From assembly GCF_015291745.1 (NCBI RefSeq), contig NZ_CP030059.1, forward strand, positions 4,305,501 to 4,369,500: a DNA stretch of 64,000 nt. Direction: 5' to 3'. This DNA comes from Bradyrhizobium sp. CCBAU 53351 (GTDB lineage Bacteria > Pseudomonadota > Alphaproteobacteria > Rhizobiales > Xanthobacteraceae). How positions within the stretch are numbered: position 1 is the first letter of the stretch; each line of letters opens with the position of its first letter. Made by a program: the position numbers and the translations under genes. Below the pieces are notes generated by a model. That model saw nothing but the letters and a program-made list of their open reading frames with translations, had not been told where the DNA came from and made no database searches. Of the stretch, positions 46,406-54,943 are shown in pieces.

Positions 46406-46648
46406 TCATGCCGCCAGCTGCCCGTCCTCGCCTCCCTCCTGTGGCGCAACGTTCAAAAGCAGCTCGTCAAAAAAGCACTCTCTCGCGGTCAACCGATGAG
46501 CTTCCAAAAGGTAACGATAAGCTTCGCGATCGGCTCTCCGTTCTTTCAGAATGCGCTCCTTCTCGCCGATGCTGGCCAACTCCGCGCGCATCTGGGCCAA
46601 CAGCGGTGCGTGCGAGACGAGGCAATTATTGTGATTTAATTCCCACAT
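46406..46648 (-). CDS. Small unknown protein upstream of PqqD-HprK fusion
   Basis: An 80-residue protein with a strong ribosome binding site (GGAGGAAACG just before the ATG). It is highly charged and helical in the middle (MRAELASIGEKERILKERRAD), with an acidic/Gly-rich end (EGGEDGQLAA). No family is recognised. It is the first gene of a minus-strand set with the PqqD-HprK fusion and the nucleotidyltransferase-like gene, 166 bases upstream of them. It could be their substrate or a regulator; neither is shown. Codons 3-8 contain the 17-base word shared with 7553-7569. Confidence 0.62.
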   Translation of the reverse strand: MWELNHNNCLVSHAPLLAQMRAELASIGEKERILKERRADREAYRYLLEAHRLTARECFFDELLLNVAPQEGGEDGQLAA

Positions 46649-47323
46649 CGTTTCCTCCAGCCGAATGAAACTTTAATAAGCCAGAGATTACGTGATCGGC
46701 AGGATTTAACAACGCCATTTATACAATTAACCGTAAATCACAATTTGTTTCATACTTGAACCTGATGCGGCCGCGGAACACCGCTCGCAACCGCTGCAAC
46801 TGCCTTCGCAAATACGAAGCGGCTGCAGCCTTACCGCGTACCCGCTTACATATTTGATTGTGGCGCGCTTCGCTTAGGCTCGCGTGAAAAGTATATCCAC
46901 GAGAGTCGCAAATCGCACCGACAATGCGCTTTTCTATTTACAAATTAAATTTCAGCAGTGAATATTCAGAAGCTGCGCGAATGGGAGCCGAACTTGGTGA
47001 CTGTCAAAAATGATAGTAGTTGCGCTGCCGGCGGGGCATTTCGCTCGAAGCCCGAAGAATTAAGCCCTTATATTTGTTTGCGGCTTACCCGCGACTTTAC
47101 GTTGAATCTGGAACATCATTCAGAACTGCCGAGCCAAAGCCCGGCGGTATCCCACAATTCACGAAAGTAGGAATCCGGTCGGTTGGAGAAGCGCCGTCAC
47201 GAGCAAGCTGCCCTTTGCTCGACAGCGACCCAGGTGCGATGCCCCCCAAGTGAACCCGCATCGACGAGAGCGCACTCCAGCCGATCGGCCCCCTTATTCG
47301 ACCACACATCCAGGGAGGTTGGC
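46649..47323. other. AT-rich intergenic region
   Basis: A 675-base stretch with no secure gene. The left ~110 bases and the patch around 46925-46955 are AT-rich, with ATTAAAT at 46944-46950. A plus-strand frame (46958-47170, 70 residues) has no family resemblance or clear ribosome binding site. The promoter of the 80-residue gene must lie at the left end. Confidence 0.4.
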
Positions 47324-47539
47324 GTGGGTATGATTATGGTCAAGTGTCCGCAATCCGGCCGCGCGATTCCTACCGGCCTCAAATCCGATCGTGAGACTTT
47401 CCTGCGAAGCATCGTGTTTTTCGGCAATACGCTTTGTCCCGTCTGTCAGGCCAATCACAACTGGTTTGCCCGCGAGGCCTGGGTCGAGGAGCCGGTCATC
47501 AGAACGATAGAGGTCGCTCGTACGGCGCCGACGTACTGA
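47324..47539 (+). CDS. Small Cys-rich (Zn-ribbon-like) protein
   Basis: About 71 residues. The core begins MVKCPQSGRAIPTGLKSDRE and later has TLCPVCQANHNWF. The CP/CPVC cysteines look like a zinc ribbon, and the N-terminal phrase is common in small Bradyrhizobium hypothetical proteins. GTG 47324 is well spaced after AGGGAGG; ATG 47330 is the alternative start. It stands alone on the plus strand between gene-poor regions. No function is known to me. Confidence 0.72.
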   Translation: MGMIMVKCPQSGRAIPTGLKSDRETFLRSIVFFGNTLCPVCQANHNWFAREAWVEEPVIRTIEVARTAPTY

Positions 47540-48663
47540 CGCAAATGGCGAGGGCGCTTCCGCGACTCCATGCAGCGGATTCGCAACTCAAGGCATTTCT
47601 GATCACTTCGCTGCCTGGATAGAAGACTAACGCGGATGCGCGGCCTGTTCTCTGGGACTCCGCGAACTGCTGGAGCACACTTCCTTGCGACATCACGCTT
47701 GATGGCTCGCCATTCTCTATTCCGCCAATTCGATCGCAACGATTGGTGTCCAAAGCATCCGTCGCTCGGTGGACGTCGCTTCTTTGAACGTGACCGATCA
47801 AATCTTCCATCTTGAAAATGAAGTCGCGAGCCGCTGCCCATTGCGCACGATGGTAGATTCGACATGTCGGCGCGCGCAGATCGCGCTGGTCTTCGGATGA
47901 GTTCCGCGCGCGCCATCGTGACCACAAGCGCGCTGGTGGCTCGGTACGTCGGGCGCACCACTTAGGAACGATCCCCTCGAACTCTCGGTTGCACTTATGC
48001 TGGTCCACGTTGGACCCGCGGGGCGGCCCCGGGCAATGTCCCTCCCTCCAGTGCCGTACCGGGGCCGCACTCCCGCCATCGGCATCGCACTGACCATTTT
48101 CTGAGTAAAAGCCCCAAACTATGCGAGGTGCGGCTCGGATCGATGCCACATGTCTTCCAAGCTTCTTGGCTATTTCTGCCGACTTAGCGGGGTCGCTCTC
48201 CGATTCGAATTCCAATCATGCAAAGCGGAAGCACGATTTCGCGTGCCGCAGATTTGCGGATCCCGCACAACGTTTGCGATAGGAAATGGCAAATGAGCGG
48301 CCTCAGCTTCGACGGCTCAGGCCGCCGGATGTGCTGCCGCCTCAGGCGCACATCGACGCGGGGGCACAGAAACAATCGTCAAAATTGCCGATTATTCCCG
48401 ATTTCTAAGACGCGGCACGAAGAATGATCTTCGCCGTGCGTTTGGCGTACGAATGCTGCTTGGCTATCCCAGCCAGTGAAGAACCGGCAGAAGCGCTCGA
48501 AAAAATTAGGTAACGAGTGCTTACTGTTAGGTTTAATCGCGATTTAATCTCGATCAGGGAACAATTTGATGAAGGTATAAGGATTCAATTTTTTACTAGC
48601 TTTTCCCGCCCGAAGGATTCAGACTTGCTTTCATTGAGAATCGTTTTTTTCGGGGAAATTCAG
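47540..48663. other. Gene-poor region
   Basis: More than 1.1 kb with no convincing gene. Minus-strand frames at 47499-48215 and 47455-47961 overlap one another, give Arg/Ser-rich sequence and have no recognisable domain or good ribosome binding site. They may be remains of a decayed gene. At 48520-48560 there is an AT-rich patch with ATTTAAT (48542-48548), likely the promoter of the downstream small gene. Confidence 0.4.
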
Positions 48664-48969
48664 ATGGGAAAACCTGCTGTTTCCCGTGATGCCTTCCGTG
48701 GGCTATTCGCTTTCTATGCGGCAAGGGCCCATCACGACCACGACTCCAAGGGCGAACATTGCCTCTTAAGGCTGTTCAGATCTGCAGAAGATATACCAGA
48801 AACTTTACTGCTGCAGTGGTCGGACAGAACTGAGCTACTCGGCTCCGAAACCGTCGGTCGGTTAATGGATCCGCTCGTTCGTCAAATCACAAGAGGCAAC
48901 GCTCAATACGACCATGCCAGCGACTTTCTCCACACGCTACTGAGAGACCTCGGGCAAAAAGTGCAGTAA
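48664..48969 (+). CDS. Hypothetical protein
   Basis: A 101-residue predicted soluble protein beginning MGKPAVSRDAFRGLFAFYAAR. It is mainly helical with His and Asp clusters (HHDHDSKGEH) and an Arg/Leu-rich end. GGGGAAA lies six to nine bases before the ATG at 48664; the frame is open back to 48517 through AT-rich sequence that looks non-coding. No family is recognised. It is a lone plus-strand gene. Confidence 0.5.
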   Translation: MGKPAVSRDAFRGLFAFYAARAHHDHDSKGEHCLLRLFRSAEDIPETLLLQWSDRTELLGSETVGRLMDPLVRQITRGNAQYDHASDFLHTLLRDLGQKVQ

Positions 48970-49492
48970 TCGAGATTCGCTTCGCTATCGTCGCTGCAAT
49001 CGTCAGGCGCGCGAGTTCTCCGCGCTAGCTACCTGCGCCCTCTTCGCGTGCCGCGAAATCTTCATTTTGGGATTATCGAAGTAAGGATAATTCAGTTGCT
49101 TGCTGCGAAAGTCTTCACGGACGATTTTTACTGAGCATTCGATGCCTTAGCCGCGGATCACTCGAAGGCAATCGCGGATCACAGCTGATCACTCAGCTCA
49201 GGCCGGGGCTCGTCCTGAATTTCAACATACCTGTGACTATTGCGAGCCGGAGTCTGACGTCCGTTTACGACCACCACGGAAGGGCTGCAGCGTCGCAGTG
49301 CCTGGTGGATGAGGCCTCATCAATGCGAAAGGTTCAAGGCGCACCCCCTCAACGAGTTAATCGATAGAGCGCAACGTAAGGCCGTGAGGATTGACCAAGA
49401 GCGTCAAGCAATTCCTGTCATTTTAGCCTCTTTTCAGCCAAAAAAAGTTCGTTGCTTGGCGCGGGGCAGGATCTCAGCTCGGAGTTCCTGCA
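48970..49492. other. Intergenic region without visible gene
   Basis: 523 bases between two small plus-strand genes. The only frame of note (49309-49608, plus strand) overlaps the next gene and lacks a recognisable product. I see no repeat or RNA gene here. Confidence 0.4.
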
Positions 49493-50035
49493 ATGTTCAA
49501 GCAAGTATTTTCTGCGTGTTTCCTCGTTGTCATCGGCCCAATCTGTTCAGAAGCAAGACCTTATCGCATCGTCCAAGCGCCCGAATGCAACGTCATCATG
49601 CCATGTGACTTCTCGGCCACCCAGGCGCGCCGCGAACGAACTTCGCACTACTCACTGCAGGCGTATCGCCCCAAGCAACTCGCGTTAGCCACGCCCGACA
49701 GCGTAGGCGCGGTGAGTGACCGTACTCACGGCCGGATTGTCGGCGGTCGGCCGCCCGGTTGCCCGTCTTCATTCTGTGGTTGTGGCGCAGCCCTGCGAGT
49801 GTTTGGTCGTGTCGTGCCTGAATTGAACCTTGCGGCCAACTGGCTACGCTTCCCGCGGACTTCGCCCGCGCCGGGAATGGTCGCGGCGCGGCGCGGGCAT
49901 GTCTTCGTTCTGGAACAGCACCTCGAAGGCGACATGTGGATGGCGTATGACGCCAACTCAGGCGGACACGCGACGCGGATGCACCCGCGATCATTGCGTG
50001 GCTACACGGTTGTCAATCCTCGCGGTGCGGGTTGA
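49493..50035 (+). CDS. Secreted hypothetical protein, Cys-rich
   Basis: A 180-residue protein with a probable Sec signal peptide (MFKQVFSACFLVVIGPICSEA). The mature part has CGCGAALRVFGRVVPELNLAANW and an end module PGMVAARRGHVFVLEQHL...WMAYDANSGGHATR. The GHVFVLE and NSGGH segments resemble the Cys/His region of small CHAP- or NlpC-like domains, and similar proteins are common in Bradyrhizobium. GGAG lies upstream of the ATG. Acts in periplasm or outside the cell; enzymatic activity is uncertain. Confidence 0.72.
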   Translation: MFKQVFSACFLVVIGPICSEARPYRIVQAPECNVIMPCDFSATQARRERTSHYSLQAYRPKQLALATPDSVGAVSDRTHGRIVGGRPPGCPSSFCGCGAALRVFGRVVPELNLAANWLRFPRTSPAPGMVAARRGHVFVLEQHLEGDMWMAYDANSGGHATRMHPRSLRGYTVVNPRGAG

Positions 50036-50047
50036 ACGGTCCCAACG

Positions 50048-50064
50048 ACCGTTGGCCTAACGGT
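50048..50064. terminator. Hairpin after the secreted-protein gene
   Basis: ACCGTT - GGCCT - AACGGT, a six-base-pair stem with a five-base loop, begins 12 bases after the stop codon of the secreted-protein gene. It has no T-tract, so it is only a possible terminator. Confidence 0.35.
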
Positions 50065-50215
50065 TGGTCGCCGCTCTAACGCCAGCCAGCAGCCATGAAC
50101 GTGGGCCAGATGTTGCAATATCTGGCCCCCGAGCCCAGCCGGTGACCCGTTGCGGTGCTGGGCCGCTGCCGCTGCTTGGGCCGCTAGGACTCTGACAAGC
50201 AGCTCAATTGCAAGC

Positions 50216-50604
50216 GTGTCGAAGGTGAAGCAGAACTTCGCCTTCGGCCTGACGCTCAACGCCAACCATGTCTCGACCGCAGAGCGCGATGCGATCCGCG
50301 GCCGTTACATCAAGGGCCGGGCCGAGGCGAACGACTCAATCATGGCAAGAGCGCGGAAGCGATGGAGAATCTTCAGAAAGGGTCACTACAAACAGACGCC
50401 GATGGCCGACATCAATGAGTCGTTCAAGGCTCAGAAGATGCTTCACGTCCAAGGACTGGAAACGCATGTATTCAGGTGGGACCGTCACGAACTGAACTGG
50501 CTACACAATCGACAGATTTCTTCATGGCCAACGCAGGCATCAAGGACTTCACGCTGGCGAGCGAGTACTTTGATCCAGGCCTCCATTCAATGCCCATCAC
50601 CTAG
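50216..50604 (+). pseudogene. Possible remnant coding sequence with frameshift
   Basis: From GTG 50216 an open frame of about 100 codons reads as ordinary protein (KVKQNFAFGLTLNANHVS and later TPMADINESFKAQKML). Near 50510-50525 the plausible reading switches frame to FFMANAGIKDFTLASEYFD and ends at TAG 50602-50604. I recognise no family. Both halves have better residue composition than surrounding frames, which suggests a decayed gene, but this is a weak call. Confidence 0.3.
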
Positions 50605-51208
50605 ATATCACGAGCCTGAAGGGATGTTCGCGCCGAACACCAGTTGTGCGGCGCGCCCCAATTTCATGGACTCTGCTGTCCTATCCGGCTTGTGTTGCGC
50701 CCGCCGCTGAACACACTGTCCCTTCTGCACGCTCGACCGCGCTGCCGCACTCTGTTGTCCAGATAGCAATGGCTTGCCAATCTCAGGTGGGCTACGCCAA
50801 TCTAACTATCTCGGCCAGAGCATCTGGAATGCGAGAGAAGCTCCCAAGACTACGCCAAACTACGCGATAACTGCCCGCAGCCCTACTCCCACTCAATCAT
50901 TTGGGATGATCTTTCGTCGTTGATCCAAAAGCACAAATCCTCACATCTGACGGACAAATCCCGACGCTATACCCGCCGAAAATTCTCGGTCTTGAATTCA
51001 CAGAATAATTTGTGCCGATCGGGATACTGGCGATATCGCTACCTATCGGAGTCAATCGGCTGAGCGACTCTGCAGGCGTTGTGGAAACGCTAACGCTAGC
51101 ACCGCCGCGGCATAGTTTCATATACCGTCAGATATCGGGAAAGCGCTGGTTCGCTACGTGCTATGAGCTGCCTTTCGCCGATAACCAGTTTGACCCGAAG
51201 CAAACAGA
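50605..51208. other. Intergenic region without visible gene
   Basis: 604 bases with only short, unrelated open frames on both strands. No RNA gene, repeat or clear promoter is seen. It ends at the convergent GFA-family gene. Confidence 0.4.
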
Positions 51209-51664
51209 CTAAGACTGGGTGCGTCGGGCAAAATATGCCTCAATCCTCTCCTTCACTCCTTCGGCGGGTGCCTCCCTGAATTTGACGGTGCTGGGATGAA
51301 GAGGGTGCCATGAAGGTACGCGTGCGAGCCAAGTTTCAGCAGTGGGTTCAAACTTCGATGGATCATCGAGGCTGCCGACGGTAAGCAGCAGCAATTGCGG
51401 CCTTGTCGGCCAATGTGCAGAAATTTGACTGCCACAATGATTGCAGAACCCTCTCCGAAACAGACGTCCACTTTCTGCAACGGTTTCGAAGAAGGCTGGC
51501 TCTGACTTCAGATAGCGAAACCTGTCGCTCGCCACCATAATGAAGGCCGAGAATGCAGTGCCGCTTGATCGTTGGCAATCTCGGCAGTGACACATCAACT
51601 GAACAATCGGAACGTCTGTGCATTCATAGCGAACCTTTTCACACGCGCATCCGCCGGTCAGCAT
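51209..51664 (-). CDS. GFA family (glutathione-dependent formaldehyde-activating enzyme-like) protein
   Basis: A 151-residue zinc protein of the GFA/CENP-V fold. The cysteine pattern is complete: C6/C8 in LTGGCACEK, C25-x-C27-xx-C30 in CHCRDCQRSSGTAFSAF and C74/C77 in GFCNHCGSQI. Members bind zinc and some assist formaldehyde-glutathione adduct formation, but most are uncharacterised. ATG 51664 has GGAAAG at good spacing; in-frame GTG 51682 and ATG 51670 are alternatives. It is transcribed alone on the minus strand, next to the thioesterase and oxidoreductase pair. Confidence 0.9.
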   Translation of the reverse strand: MLTGGCACEKVRYECTDVPIVQLMCHCRDCQRSSGTAFSAFIMVASDRFRYLKSEPAFFETVAESGRLFRRGFCNHCGSQISAHWPTRPQLLLLTVGSLDDPSKFEPTAETWLARVPSWHPLHPSTVKFREAPAEGVKERIEAYFARRTQS

Positions 51665-51924
51665 TTTCATCTTTCCGTACACTGAAGGAGTTGATGTAAC
51701 ATAGGTAAGAAGGGATCGGTCAAATGACGAGCTCCGGTTTTACTCCGGCAGACCCATCCCGTCCCATGACGCCGAGAGCCGCTTCTCGACCTTCTCCGGC
51801 TTGGGTCTCACACCTGAATGCGTTTTGCACCAAAAGGCTGCGTGTGGCTTGCTTTCGACGCCTGCCCTTCTGTCCATCGGATGCGCCGCGCATTGCGATC
51901 GATAATCGATCGCTCTACGGCGGC

Positions 51925-52344
51925 CTAACCGAGCGCGACTAAAAGCGTTTCGCCCGTCGCAACGAGCGACCGTTTGCCGGAACCATCCTCCGCAAACAAT
52001 TCTGCCCGAGCAAAGGTCTGCTTGCGTCCGGCGCGAACCGTCGCGCCTTTCGCGATAAAACCGCGACCGACCGCGGGCCTCAAACAGTTCATGGAGAAAT
52101 GCGATGCTGTCACGGGCCCGATGAGAGTCGCGGCGGCAAATCCGCAGGCCGTGTCGAGCAACGCCGCGATCGCCCCAGCATGAAGATGACCGGCATATTG
52201 TGTGAGATCATCGCTCCATGGCATTTGGAGCTCCGCCTCTCCGTCGGCGGCCAACACGACTTCGAACCTGAAGAGCCGATTTAAGTTTGCCGCAGCGTTC
52301 GCTGCCGTGAGTTCTTGGAGGTTCATTGCCGGGCCGCCTGTCAT
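51925..52344 (-). CDS. PaaI-family hotdog thioesterase
   Basis: A 139-residue single hotdog-fold protein. HLHAGAIAALLDTACGFAA (residues 53-71) contains the H-x-G-x-x-x-x-x-x-D-x-x-x-G motif of PaaI-type acyl-CoA thioesterases, and FIAKGATVRAGRKQTFARAELF is the closing strand pair. It would hydrolyse an acyl-CoA, often an aromatic one. ATG 52344 is preceded by AAAGGAGA. About 160 bases upstream on the same strand is a site matching the ECF41 promoter pattern (52505-52530), so it may belong to that sigma factor's regulon. Confidence 0.9.
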   Translation of the reverse strand: MTGGPAMNLQELTAANAAANLNRLFRFEVVLAADGEAELQMPWSDDLTQYAGHLHAGAIAALLDTACGFAAATLIGPVTASHFSMNCLRPAVGRGFIAKGATVRAGRKQTFARAELFAEDGSGKRSLVATGETLLVALG

Positions 52345-52504
52345 CAGTGTCTCCTTTACCAACATATCTCTTGCTCGAATTGACGAGCCCGGTGGGGGGG
52401 TCCTGCTCATCGGCAAAACCGATCTGTTCTTTGCTCGAGCGCGCATCTCCCAAAGCGGCAAGACGTCCGACGGGCCGCTGTCTCCTCCGGCTAATTCACC
52501 TCGA

Positions 52505-52530
52505 GACGATCGCGAGCCCCCAGTGTGACA
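52505..52530 (-). promoter_or_regulatory. ECF41-type promoter upstream of the thioesterase gene
   Basis: Reading the minus strand, TGTCACA (52530-52524), 15 bases, then CGTC (52508-52505). This fits the ECF41 target promoter as I recall it (TGTCACA, about 16 bases, CGTC). It lies about 160 bases before the thioesterase start and points towards it. Confidence 0.65.
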
Positions 52531-52705
52531 TGCACCTGCAACTACCTACGATGCAAATTTGCTCTGGCAGCAGGTACCGCCGGCACGAACAAGGTTGCCA
52601 CGCTCCGTCTTTTTGATCCCGTCTGTGGAGGCCTGCGATGTCGTGTCTGCGCAGGCATCGGCCGGCGGCGCCGACGCCGTGAGGACCAAAATCAGCCGGA
52701 TGAAG

Positions 52706-52732
52706 TGTCACAACCAGCTGCTTTAAATCGTC
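52706..52732 (+). promoter_or_regulatory. ECF41-type promoter upstream of the NAD(P)/FAD oxidoreductase
   Basis: TGTCACA (52706-52712), exactly 16 bases, then CGTC (52729-52732), on the plus strand and 43 bases before the oxidoreductase ATG. It matches the ECF41 consensus in both boxes and spacing, and is divergent from the site at 52505-52530. Confidence 0.75.
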
Positions 52733-52775
52733 CTGCCTTGAGAAATGCCCGACCAAGGTCAGAAAGGGAACGAGC

Positions 52776-53969
52776 ATGTCGAGGAATATTCTTGTCATTG
52801 GCGGAGGTTTTGCCGGCTTTTGGGCCGCGATGGCAGCCCGGCGAGTTGCGAAATCGGCAGCGGATATCACTGTTGTTTCGAGAGAGCCAAGGCTGGAAAT
52901 AAGGCCGCGACTGTACGAAGCCAGGCCAGACACTCTCGCGGTCGATGTTCTTCCGTACCTGGACAAGGTCGACGTGAACTTCGTTCGTGGAGAGGCGGTC
53001 GGGCTGGACACGACTGCGAAGATCGTATCGCTCGATGACGCCACCTGCCTCACCTACGATCGCCTGATTGTCGCCACAGGCAGTCGAATGTGTCGTCCGC
53101 CAGTGCCTGGCGCCGCAGAGGCTTATTCCGTCGACACTCAAGCAGAAGCAATCGCTTTCGATCGGCGTCTGAACGAGCTCGCCCGCGACAAGAAAGACCC
53201 CACCCTCGTCGTCGTTGGTGCGGGCTTTACGGGCATCGAACTTTCGCTCGAGCTGCGCGACCGATTCGTGGCGCACGGCGCAGCCGAGGCTGCTGAACTG
53301 ATGCATATTGTCTTGGTCGACCGCTCGGACGTGGTCGGACCAGAGCTTGGGCCTGGGCCGCGTTCGGAGATCGAGCGTGCCTTGCAGTCTGCGCGTATCG
53401 AGCTCCGACTTGGCGCGACAATCACGGCGCTGGCCTCAAACCGTGTAAGCTTCGCGGACGGCAGCGCTCTTTCAGCGGATGCCGTCGTGCTCGCGACGGG
53501 CATGAGAGCCTCGCCCTTCACGGGTAATGTTCCCGGCGAGCGAGATGAGCTCGGCCGGATCGTCGTCGACGCAGAGCTCCGGGCTCCCGCCGCGCCGGAA
53601 GTATTCGTCGCAGGCGACGCTGCGGCGGCCGACACTGGAGATGGACACCGGGCTCTGCAATCCTGCCAACACGCGCTGCAGATTGGACGGGTTGCCGGCG
53701 AGAACGCCGCGCGGGACCTGCTTGGGATGACCGCTGTGCCGTATTCTCAACTTAACTATGTCACCTGTCTGGACCTCGGTCGATGGGGCGCGATCAGGAC
53801 ACAGGGCTGGGATCGACGAGTTGAGCTGACTGGAACTGAAGGCAAGGCCCTGAAGCGAAAAATCAATACCAAGCTCATCTATCCACCAGCTAATGGCGGG
53901 ACTGAAGCTTTGCTTGCAAGCTCGACCATCGATATCGTCAAACGATATGCGATCGACGGGTCGCGATAA
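52776..53969 (+). CDS. NAD(P)/FAD-dependent oxidoreductase (NDH-2-like)
   Basis: A 397-residue flavoprotein of the type II NADH dehydrogenase/ferredoxin-reductase superfamily. It has an N-terminal FAD Rossmann motif NILVIGGGFAGFWAA, a second nucleotide-binding motif LVVVGAGFTGIELSLEL (near 146) and EVFVAGDAAAADTG (the FAD phosphate site near residue 280). A C-terminal membrane-facing region has NYVTCLDLGRWGAIRTQGWDR. It would transfer electrons from NAD(P)H to a quinone or other acceptor. A consensus ECF41-type promoter ends 43 bases upstream of its ATG, so it is likely induced with the sigma-factor operon. Confidence 0.9.
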   Translation: MSRNILVIGGGFAGFWAAMAARRVAKSAADITVVSREPRLEIRPRLYEARPDTLAVDVLPYLDKVDVNFVRGEAVGLDTTAKIVSLDDATCLTYDRLIVATGSRMCRPPVPGAAEAYSVDTQAEAIAFDRRLNELARDKKDPTLVVVGAGFTGIELSLELRDRFVAHGAAEAAELMHIVLVDRSDVVGPELGPGPRSEIERALQSARIELRLGATITALASNRVSFADGSALSADAVVLATGMRASPFTGNVPGERDELGRIVVDAELRAPAAPEVFVAGDAAAADTGDGHRALQSCQHALQIGRVAGENAARDLLGMTAVPYSQLNYVTCLDLGRWGAIRTQGWDRRVELTGTEGKALKRKINTKLIYPPANGGTEALLASSTIDIVKRYAIDGSR

Positions 53970-54025
53970 CTTACGGACGCTTTCAAAGTCGAGTTCCGCC
54001 GGGATCCAGATTCCAGGCCATAAAG

Positions 54026-54047
54026 AGGCCGCCACCTGAGGCGGCCT
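54026..54047. terminator. Hairpin between convergent genes
   Basis: AGGCCGCC - ACCTGA - GGCGGCCT forms an eight-base-pair GC-rich stem with a six-base loop, 57 bases after the oxidoreductase stop. It is followed by TGGCTTG, only mildly T-rich. It probably ends transcription of the oxidoreductase gene and may also serve the convergent DUF4336 operon. Confidence 0.6.
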
Positions 54048-54222
54048 TGGCTTGTATGGGTGGCGGCCTCCGAAAACGGCTTGGTCGGGCTCTTCTTTTC
54101 ATCTCCTCGGGCATCGCACCGATATATTGGTCGTTGTATCCGCAACCATTATTCATGCGACCAGTGGCGGCGGTCATGACCATCTACTCACAACGGGCGG
54201 CATTGCAGGTAACAGGATCACC

Positions 54223-54924
54223 TCAACCCATCCAAGAAAGGGATTGCGCGAGGAACACAGATCCGCCACTGCGCTGCCACTGCCCGTGTGCCATCACGAC
54301 GCGCTCTGGCTGCCAGTTCAACACCGTCGCACGCGCTTTGCGCGCCAAACGGCGGTCGAGAAATGATAGACGGAGGTCCAGCGGCGCATGCGCACCGGTA
54401 AGTGCAGTGATGCCCGACAGACGCGCCAAGCATCGTTGCCATGGCTTCCATTTGGTCCTGAGATAATCCTCGCCAAAGGCCTGGACGAGGTCGCCGAAAA
54501 TCGCCGTACCGGATGCTCTATGGAAGAATGCGACCTCGTCCAGCAGCGGCGAGCCGCGAAACCAGGCTTGATCGATGTCACGGCTCCAGGCGGCCGGCGG
54601 TTCATCTGTCAGGCCGCGTTCGAAGGTCAGGTCGGGTCGCTTGCCAATGATCGATGCCGGCCCCCACAGATGGGCCTGTGGGAAGCATTCGTGCCAACGT
54701 GACAGGAAGAGGTGGTGAAGCTTGTTCGGGCTGACGAGATGGTGCACGGGACCGAGGCTGATCAGTTTCCCGCGCAGCTCCTCGTTGAGGTCGATCGGTG
54801 ACCAGATCCAGAGGTCACCACCCGAAAGTCTGACGATCACCATGCGGGTGGGATACGGAAATCCGTGGAAGCTCACGTCCGCCCCATCCGCTATCCAGAT
54901 ATTGTCGGCTATCGATTGAAGCAT
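54223..54924 (-). CDS. DUF4336 domain protein (metallo-beta-lactamase-like)
   Basis: A 233-residue protein matching the DUF4336 family, a degenerate metallo-beta-lactamase fold. Features are IADNIWIADGADVSFHGFPYPTRM, the LVSPNKLHHLFLSRWHECFPQA segment with its histidines, and FHRASGTAIFGDLVQAF. Some members bind metal; no activity is established to my knowledge. It is the last gene of a six-gene minus-strand operon headed by the CMD remnant and the ECF41 sigma gene. Confidence 0.88.
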   Translation of the reverse strand: MLQSIADNIWIADGADVSFHGFPYPTRMVIVRLSGGDLWIWSPIDLNEELRGKLISLGPVHHLVSPNKLHHLFLSRWHECFPQAHLWGPASIIGKRPDLTFERGLTDEPPAAWSRDIDQAWFRGSPLLDEVAFFHRASGTAIFGDLVQAFGEDYLRTKWKPWQRCLARLSGITALTGAHAPLDLRLSFLDRRLARKARATVLNWQPERVVMAHGQWQRSGGSVFLAQSLSWMG

Positions 54925-54943
54925 CGCCGTGCTTCCAGAAGCA

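Noticed and set aside
44049..46648. Complete lasso-peptide cluster
   Set aside because: No asparagine-synthase-like cyclase, no transglutaminase-like protease and no clear precursor are present.
46958..47170. 70-residue plus-strand frame
   Set aside because: No ribosome binding site, no family resemblance, and it lies in AT-rich presumed promoter DNA.
47499..48215. 238-residue minus-strand frame
   Set aside because: Overlaps other equally long frames, has biased Arg/Ser composition and no recognisable domain or start signal.
51724..51942. 72-residue plus-strand frame
   Set aside because: Overlaps the end of the thioesterase gene on the other strand and shows no protein-like pattern.
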